From assembly GCA_019313025.1 (NCBI GenBank), contig JAFDCA010000546.1:1-10938 (forward strand): a stretch of 10,938 bases of DNA, in the 5' to 3' direction. A program made the translations under genes and the position numbers. Shown here one piece after another: positions 6,582-10,938 of this stretch (position 1 is the stretch's first letter; each line of letters opens with the position of its first letter). The notes under the pieces are model-generated. The model saw only the letters and a list, made by a program, of their open reading frames with translations, searched no databases and was not told the DNA's origin. Origin of the DNA: Deltaproteobacteria bacterium (GTDB lineage: Bacteria > Desulfobacterota > Desulfobacteria > Desulfobacterales > UBA11574).

Positions 6582-7190
6582 CCTTTAGCCTGTGCTCTTG
6601 GCTTCTCAGTCAGAGCCTTTGCTGCTGAGATTCTCGATGTCACCTGTAAACAAATATTATCCGCCGCCCGGCAACTGATTTATCGAATCAATAGCAAACC
6701 GGTGTACACCGTCCATGAACTTCAGGAAGGATATGTGGTAAAGCCTGAATCCATCTTGATTCTCGGCGGTCCGGCGCCGTATTTTGCCAGGTATCTGGAA
6801 AACGTTTCGGATTACCGCGTGCGGGTTGTGCCCAGATGGAAAGTCGCTAATGCCATTGGTGCGGCCCTGGCTCGCACCACCTGTGAAGTCACTTTTTTTG
6901 CCGACACCGAAAGACGGATTGCCCGCGCCCCGGAAGAAAGCTTCAGTCAAACCATCGATCATGGATTCGACACCGATGCAGCCATCCACCGGGCCTTTGA
7001 GCTGCTGAGAGCCAAGGCCGTTAAACGGGGTGCCAATGCCGACAATCTAGAAATGGAAGTGCTTGAAAGCTTACATTTTAACATGGTGCGCGGTTTTAAC
7101 ACCACCGGGAAAAACATCCGCGTCAAAGTACAGGTCAAGCCGGGGTTGATTCATGGGTACGATCAGGTAATTGCCAATCTGTCACAATAG
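6582..7190 (+). pseudogene. HyuA-type C-terminal part, same frame, after the TAG
   Basis: Codons 359-560 of the same frame continue directly after the TAG. They carry the conserved NSKPVYTVHEL block, the adenosine motif ILILGGPAPYF (Gly420-Gly421, numbering from 5508) and the VANAIGAALA helix, all typical of HyuA. The first possible start is GTG at 6702, deep inside a conserved block and without a Shine-Dalgarno signal, so independent translation is unlikely. The frame ends in TAG at 7188. I list it as the broken half of one gene; if the TAG at 6579 is read through, 5508-7190 is a single functional CDS. Confidence 0.75.
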
Positions 7191-7244
7191 ATAGATCAGA
7201 ATAAACGCCTAATTGATAAATTAGACGGAGATCAGCAGCTCCTA

Positions 7245-8552
7245 ATGTTGAACGCAAAACATAAAACCGGTCTCGTATTCTTCCCCGCCTTCGACTGGGC
7301 CATCAGCCCGACCCATCCTGAAAGGGAAGAACGTTTGCTCTATACTCAGGATCAGGTATTTGAAGAAGGTCTTTTTGATATTGATGGGGTGACAGAGCTC
7401 AAGCCGGATCCGGTTTCCTTAAAAGATATCCAGCGCGTACACTTTTGCGTACCGGACGTTTGGAGCGTTACCACCGAATCCCATTTCATCAGTGCCGGTG
7501 GTGCCAAAACCATCGGCATGGCTGTACTCGACGGACAGATTGATCGAGGCTTTGCCCTCGTCAGACCACCGGGACATCATGCCATGCGCATTGTGCACGG
7601 CGCCAGGGGCTTTTGCAATATCAATATCGAAGCCGTTATGATCGAATATCTCCGCCAAGCCTACGCCATCGACAGGGTGGCCATTGTTGATACGGATTGT
7701 CACCATGGTGACGGTACCCAGGATATCTACTGGCATGACCCGGACACCCTCTTTATTTCGATTCATCAGGATGGGCGGACCCTGTATCCCGGCTCGGGGT
7801 TTCCGGATGAACTGGGCGGCATCAACGCGGTTGGAAAAACACTGAACATTCCCCTGCCGCCGAACACATCCGAAGAGGGTTTTCTATATACCGTCAAAAA
7901 CATTGTCATGCCGATTCTCAAAGATTTTAAGCCGGACCTCATCATCAACTCCGCCGGTCAGGACAACCATTACAGCGACCCGATCACAAACATGAATTTT
8001 TCAGCCCAGGGCTACGCCGACCTGACAGCCATGCTGGAGCCGGATATTGCTGTACTGGAAGGCGGCTATTCCATTGAAGGGGCTCTTCCCTATGTTAACG
8101 TGGGCATCATCCTGGCCATGGCCGGAGTGGATTACAGCAGGGTAAAAGAGCCGGACTACAATCCGGAAAGTACCCGGCAGACACAATCGGTGGCCGAAGC
8201 GATCGAAAAGATGGGTGAAATTACGCTCACGATCTGGCAGCAAAGGGAAAACATAAAAGATCAGCTCATGGAGAAACCAGCCCCTCAACACCGCACACGC
8301 AACCTTTTTTATGATACCGACGGTATCCAGGAATCCCAGTCGGAACAGATTCAGATTTGTCCTGATTGTGCCGGAGCCCTGAGTATTGATTCAGCCTCAG
8401 ACCGCGGTCGGCACATTCTTGCCGTGCACATTCCTCGCAAAGCCTGCAGCAAATGCAAAGAGATCGGTTACCGGTGGTACGATACGGCAGACACCGGACA
8501 ATTCGACATGATCTTTCTTCAGGACCGCACGGAAGATAAATACATAGACTGA
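7245..8552 (+). CDS. HDAC-superfamily zinc deacetylase with C-terminal zinc-ribbon-like tail
   Basis: This 435-residue protein belongs to the arginase/deacetylase fold (histone deacetylase, acetoin-utilisation AcuC, acetylpolyamine amidohydrolase). It would hydrolyse acetyl-lysine or acetyl-polyamine type amides in the cytoplasm. All active-site elements are visible: RPPGHHA with the His111-His112 pair, DTDCHHGDGTQ with zinc ligands Asp151 and His153, SAGQD with zinc ligand Asp240, and EGGY with the transition-state Tyr275. Beyond the catalytic domain (about 1-300) lies a linker and a tail with CPDC (372-375) and CSKC (401-404), a four-cysteine zinc-ribbon arrangement that the usual bacterial enzymes lack. 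The ATG is 54 bases after the hyuA stop. A GGAG lies 14 bases upstream, which is long, so translation may depend on coupling. The gene is on the same strand as hyuA and epmA. The natural substrate cannot be told. Confidence 0.9.
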   Translation: MLNAKHKTGLVFFPAFDWAISPTHPEREERLLYTQDQVFEEGLFDIDGVTELKPDPVSLKDIQRVHFCVPDVWSVTTESHFISAGGAKTIGMAVLDGQIDRGFALVRPPGHHAMRIVHGARGFCNINIEAVMIEYLRQAYAIDRVAIVDTDCHHGDGTQDIYWHDPDTLFISIHQDGRTLYPGSGFPDELGGINAVGKTLNIPLPPNTSEEGFLYTVKNIVMPILKDFKPDLIINSAGQDNHYSDPITNMNFSAQGYADLTAMLEPDIAVLEGGYSIEGALPYVNVGIILAMAGVDYSRVKEPDYNPESTRQTQSVAEAIEKMGEITLTIWQQRENIKDQLMEKPAPQHRTRNLFYDTDGIQESQSEQIQICPDCAGALSIDSASDRGRHILAVHIPRKACSKCKEIGYRWYDTADTGQFDMIFLQDRTEDKYID

Positions 8553-8654
8553 ACAGTTCTAGGTTCGGGGTCCAAAGGTTACCACCGATGGATACTGCTC
8601 ACAATATCAATCAAATTATTGAATGATCCTTGAATTTAACGCACCGAGATTCCA

Positions 8655-9575
8655 ATGGGAAATTATAGACAATCTCAAATAAAGAGAAATCTCCAACTGC
8701 GTGCTCGGAGTATTCAGGCAATTCGCGGCTTTTTTATTGATCGGAAATATCTCGAAGTTGAGACCCCCATCCGTATTCCGGCTCCGGCTCCCGAAGCTCA
8801 CATCAACGCCGTCGTCACCGATAATTGGTTTCTGCAAACCTCACCCGAGTTGTGCATGAAACAATTGCTGGCTGCAGGATTTTCCCGGATTTTTCAAATC
8901 TGCAAATGTTTCCGACACAAAGAAAGGGGCACCAAACATCTCCCGGAACTTACCATGCTGGAGTGGTACAGCACCGGTCGCAATTACAAAGATCTCATGG
9001 ACGAATGTGAAGACCTCATCTGCTCGGTCGCCCACCTGATAAACGGGAATGATAAAATTAGTTATCGGGGTCGGGAAATACATCTGGATACTCCCTGGAC
9101 ACGCATGTCGGTGGCCACAGCATTTCATCAATATGCAGCCATGGCAATGGAAAGGGCACTTGAAAAAGATTGCTTCGATGAGGTTATGGCAAACGAAATT
9201 GAACCCAACCTGGGATCACCGGCACCGCTCTTTCTTTATGACTATCCCGCACCTTGTGGGGCTCTGGCAAGATTAAAACCCCAAAACAATTTGCTGGCCG
9301 AGCGCTTTGAGCTTTATATCGCTGGAATTGAACTGTGCAATGGCTTCAGTGAACTGACCGATCCTGCCGAACAGAAGGCCCGTTTCGAAAAAGAGCAGCG
9401 GCTGCGTAAATCTTCCGGCCATCCGGTTTATCCGATGCCGCTAAAATTCTTAAAGGCTTTAAAAGACATGCCGGAGGCCGGCGGCATTGCACTGGGAATC
9501 GATCGTCTGGTAATGTTGTTTTGTGACGCAACTGAGATTGATGACGTGGTTACCTTCACGCCGGAAGAACTCTGA
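8655..9575 (+). CDS. epmA: elongation factor P (R)-beta-lysine ligase EpmA (PoxA/GenX)
   Basis: This 306-residue class II lysyl-tRNA synthetase paralogue lacks the N-terminal anticodon-binding domain. EpmA activates (R)-beta-lysine with ATP and attaches it to a conserved lysine of EF-P, which helps ribosomes through polyproline stretches. Motif 1 is seen around LEVETPIR (33-40), motif 2 around FQICKCFRHKE to TMLEWY (80-105), and motif 3 in GGIALGIDRLVMLF (276-289). IELCNGFSELTD (225-236) is the EpmA version of the lysine-site block. E. coli EpmA is of similar length (325). The ATG at 8655 has only a weak Shine-Dalgarno signal, and an in-frame TAA 18 bases upstream limits other starts. Neither efp nor epmB is in the window. 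It follows the deacetylase gene by 102 bases. The motif pattern is not that of PylS. Confidence 0.93.
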   Translation: MGNYRQSQIKRNLQLRARSIQAIRGFFIDRKYLEVETPIRIPAPAPEAHINAVVTDNWFLQTSPELCMKQLLAAGFSRIFQICKCFRHKERGTKHLPELTMLEWYSTGRNYKDLMDECEDLICSVAHLINGNDKISYRGREIHLDTPWTRMSVATAFHQYAAMAMERALEKDCFDEVMANEIEPNLGSPAPLFLYDYPAPCGALARLKPQNNLLAERFELYIAGIELCNGFSELTDPAEQKARFEKEQRLRKSSGHPVYPMPLKFLKALKDMPEAGGIALGIDRLVMLFCDATEIDDVVTFTPEEL

Positions 9576-9633
9576 ATGGATGCGGTGTGCAGTTTAAACG
9601 GTTTGCAAGCCAAACATAGCTATTAAAAGTCCA

Positions 9634-9683
9634 GCCACTAAGACACGAAGGCACAAAGAAAGAAACATCATAACTTTTGTGGC
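9634..9683. repeat. short degenerate repeat with inverted ends
   Basis: The segment GCCACTAAGACACGAAGGCA, followed by CAAAG, resembles a dispersed intergenic repeat type (gcca-c-aagacacgaaggca) that I recall from environmental bacterial genomes. Its left end GCCACTAAG (9635-9643) is roughly mirrored by CTTTTGTGGC (9674-9683), so the unit could fold as a hairpin. The spacer lies between convergent genes. Confidence 0.45.
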
Positions 9684-9731
9684 CTAAGCCCTTATCGGGT
9701 TTATCTGATAACATGTTGTCAGAAACTGAAG

Positions 9732-9793
9732 GTTTCAGGTTTCAGGATTTAGCGACTCGCCTTCCTGACACCCGAAACCTGACACCTGAAAAC
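9732..9793. repeat. heptad tandem repeats arranged as an inverted pair
   Basis: The left arm is two copies of the 7-base unit GTTTCAG plus G (9732-9746). The right arm (9764-9793) is four related units on the opposite strand: CCTGACA, CCCGAAA, CCTGACA, CCTGAAA. A 17-base loop separates the arms, so left and right can pair into a hairpin. The 7-base periodicity and the inverted layout suggest a REP/MITE-like dispersed element. Confidence 0.6.
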
Positions 9794-9845
9794 TATGGGT
9801 TGCGCCATGAGATAATCAGTGCCATTGCTACTGCGCAGGGGCCAC

Positions 9846-9872
9846 TTTTTCCGAGCGTAGTCTCGAAAAAAA
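9846..9872. repeat. T-arm/A-arm inverted repeat
   Basis: TTTTTCCGAG (9846-9855) pairs with CTCGAAAAAAA (9862-9872): CGAG with CTCG, one C/A mismatch, then five T-A pairs, loop of about 6 bases. It lies 16 bases beyond the stop of the leftward CBS-domain gene. Because T-rich arms come before the GC part on both strands, it is not a standard terminator layout, though it might stop transcription from either side. Confidence 0.5.
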
Positions 9873-9888
9873 TTAGTGTCTGCAATAC

Positions 9889-10938
9889 TTAGAAACCTGA
9901 TGACGGCTCTTCAGCTTCCTGGGGAACAGTTTCTGTCTTTTTAACAGTATATTCTTTGATCCTGGTTCCATCCATCTCCTTAACCGTAATGGTAAAATCT
10001 CCAATGTGGATTTCTTCTCTTTCCTTGGGGATTCTGCCGATCTGGTCCAGGACATAGCCGGAAAACGTATCATATTCCTTGGTATCCGGAATATTCATTT
10101 GCAGTTTTTCATTGACATCATCGATTTCTGATTTGCCCAATACCAGCCATTCGTTTTCAGCCAGCTTGACGATATGGGCCTCAAATTTGTCGGTCTCATC
10201 AATAATTTCTCCGACAATTTCTTCAAGCGCATCTTCCAGAGTTATCAGGCCTGACACGCCGCCGTGCTCATCCACCACGACGGCCATGTGCTGTTTTCTT
10301 TTTTTAAACTCTTGCAGCAAATTATCTAACTTTTTATTTTCCGGCACAAAATAGGGCTCGTGCATGACATCGCGGGCCTCTGCCTGAGCTGACGAAGTTA
10401 CCTGGTGCATGAATAGATCTTTAACATTTAAAATACCGATAACATGATCGATATCTTCCTCGATGACGGGGATCCGGGTAAAGCCGGATCGGATGATTTC
10501 CTCAAGATCCAGCTTCTCATCTGCATTGATAATAAACATATCCGCACGGGGTGTCATGATCTCCGAAGCACTGGTATCGTCAAATTCAAAGATGTTATGG
10601 ATAAGCTCTTTTTCTTCTTCTTCAATTCCCCCTTCTTCCTCGACCACTTCAACAAAGGTCATCAACTCTTCTTCGGTCACCAGTGGTTTTTTCCGAACCT
10701 TGCCGGTGAGTTTAGGGATGAAGTTCAACATGAAAATGATTGGAGCAAATAGAATCGACAACCAGTACAATGGAATGATGACCAGTCTGGCTATGAGGAT
10801 ATTGTTCCTGGTAGCGATTGATTTAGGAAAAATTTCGCCAAAGATCAAAATAAGAAAGGTCATGATGCCGGTGGCAATCCCCACCGCATTGTGAGAAACC
10901 ATCTTCATGGTGACCGCGGTGGCCAGCGCCGAGGCACC
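9889..10938 (-). CDS. CNNM/CorC-type CBS-domain membrane protein (partial at window edge)
   Basis: The C-terminal 349 codons of a hemolysin C/CorC family protein are present; the frame runs off the right edge with no in-window start required (the codons above the first ATG at 10908 read GASALATAVT, which fits the DUF21/CNNM membrane domain). Numbering from that Met: the membrane domain continues to about 65 with GEIFPKSIAT (24-33), then a Glu-rich helix (79-100), a CBS pair at about 117-238 (SEIMTPRADM start; VDEHGGVSGLITLEDALEEIVGEI end), and a CorC/HlyC-type domain at about 250-325. The family is linked to Mg2+/Co2+ transport or efflux and to magnesium homeostasis. The gene ends in TAA at 9889 and converges on the epmA strand. 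The tail (QEAEEPSSGF) is poorly conserved. Confidence 0.9.
   Translation of the reverse strand, partial: GASALATAVTMKMVSHNAVGIATGIMTFLILIFGEIFPKSIATRNNILIARLVIIPLYWLSILFAPIIFMLNFIPKLTGKVRKKPLVTEEELMTFVEVVEEEGGIEEEEKELIHNIFEFDDTSASEIMTPRADMFIINADEKLDLEEIIRSGFTRIPVIEEDIDHVIGILNVKDLFMHQVTSSAQAEARDVMHEPYFVPENKKLDNLLQEFKKRKQHMAVVVDEHGGVSGLITLEDALEEIVGEIIDETDKFEAHIVKLAENEWLVLGKSEIDDVNEKLQMNIPDTKEYDTFSGYVLDQIGRIPKEREEIHIGDFTITVKEMDGTRIKEYTVKKTETVPQEAEEPSSGF

Larger units (their letters stand above)
9576..9888. other. convergent intergenic region rich in repeats
   Basis: These 313 bases lie between the 3' ends of epmA and the CBS-domain gene. They hold the three repeat structures listed separately (9634-9683, 9732-9793, 9846-9872). 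No convincing gene was found; a 71-codon open frame at 9677-9892 translates the repeats and looks artefactual. Confidence 0.65.

Noticed and set aside
8655..9575. PylS (pyrrolysyl-tRNA synthetase) as an explanation for the amber codon
   Set aside because: The protein has EpmA hallmarks (IELCNGFSELTD, GIALGIDRLVML) and the EpmA length. No pylT-like tRNA or pylBCD gene is in the window.
9677..9892. 71-codon plus-strand open frame
   Set aside because: It mostly translates the heptad repeat element and has no protein-like features.

Overview
This window looks like chromosome from an anaerobic, sulfate-reducer-type deltaproteobacterium (Desulfobacterota). That placement is an inference from overall gene style: a RsbU-like phosphatase, LysM/TPR lipoproteins, a PEP-CTERM-like tail, a lone HyuA-type ATPase, EpmA, and short repeats in a convergent spacer. 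No rRNA, tRNA, CRISPR array, transposase or phage gene was seen.

Layout. Positions 1-554 hold two possible small minus-strand ORFs (68-205 and 248-412) that share a frame and are separated by one TAG. Positions 555-4401 carry a minus-strand operon, transcribed from right to left: a membrane-bound SpoIIE/PP2C phosphatase with a HAMP domain, then a lipoprotein NodB-type polysaccharide deacetylase, then a LysM+TPR lipoprotein. A good sigma70-type promoter (TTGACA, 17 bp, TAAAAT) lies at 4505-4533. Positions 4402-4956 are mainly non-coding, with a strong bidirectional hairpin terminator at 4725-4756 and a coding-like stretch just before it. A 61-residue minus-strand protein (4957-5142, TTG start) is almost only a signal peptide plus a PEP-CTERM-like tail.

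The AT-rich spacer 5143-5507 separates this leftward half from a plus-strand group and contains a nested palindrome. The plus-strand group is hyuA-like (5508-7190, interrupted by an in-frame TAG at 6579), an HDAC-superfamily deacetylase with a C-terminal four-cysteine zinc-ribbon-like tail (7245-8552), and EpmA, the EF-P lysine ligase (8655-9575). The spacer 9576-9888 between convergent genes holds three separate repeat/inverted-repeat structures. A CNNM/CorC-type CBS-domain protein runs off the right edge on the minus strand.

How the genes may work together. The left operon combines a stress/partner-switch type phosphatase with two envelope lipoproteins that would act on or bind glycan, so envelope or exopolysaccharide remodelling is the best guess. 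The right group combines an ATP-dependent amidohydrolase-family ATPase, a zinc deacetylase and a lysyl-transfer enzyme. A shared acyl/amide modification theme is possible but unproven. The most notable anomaly is the amber codon inside the otherwise intact hyuA frame.
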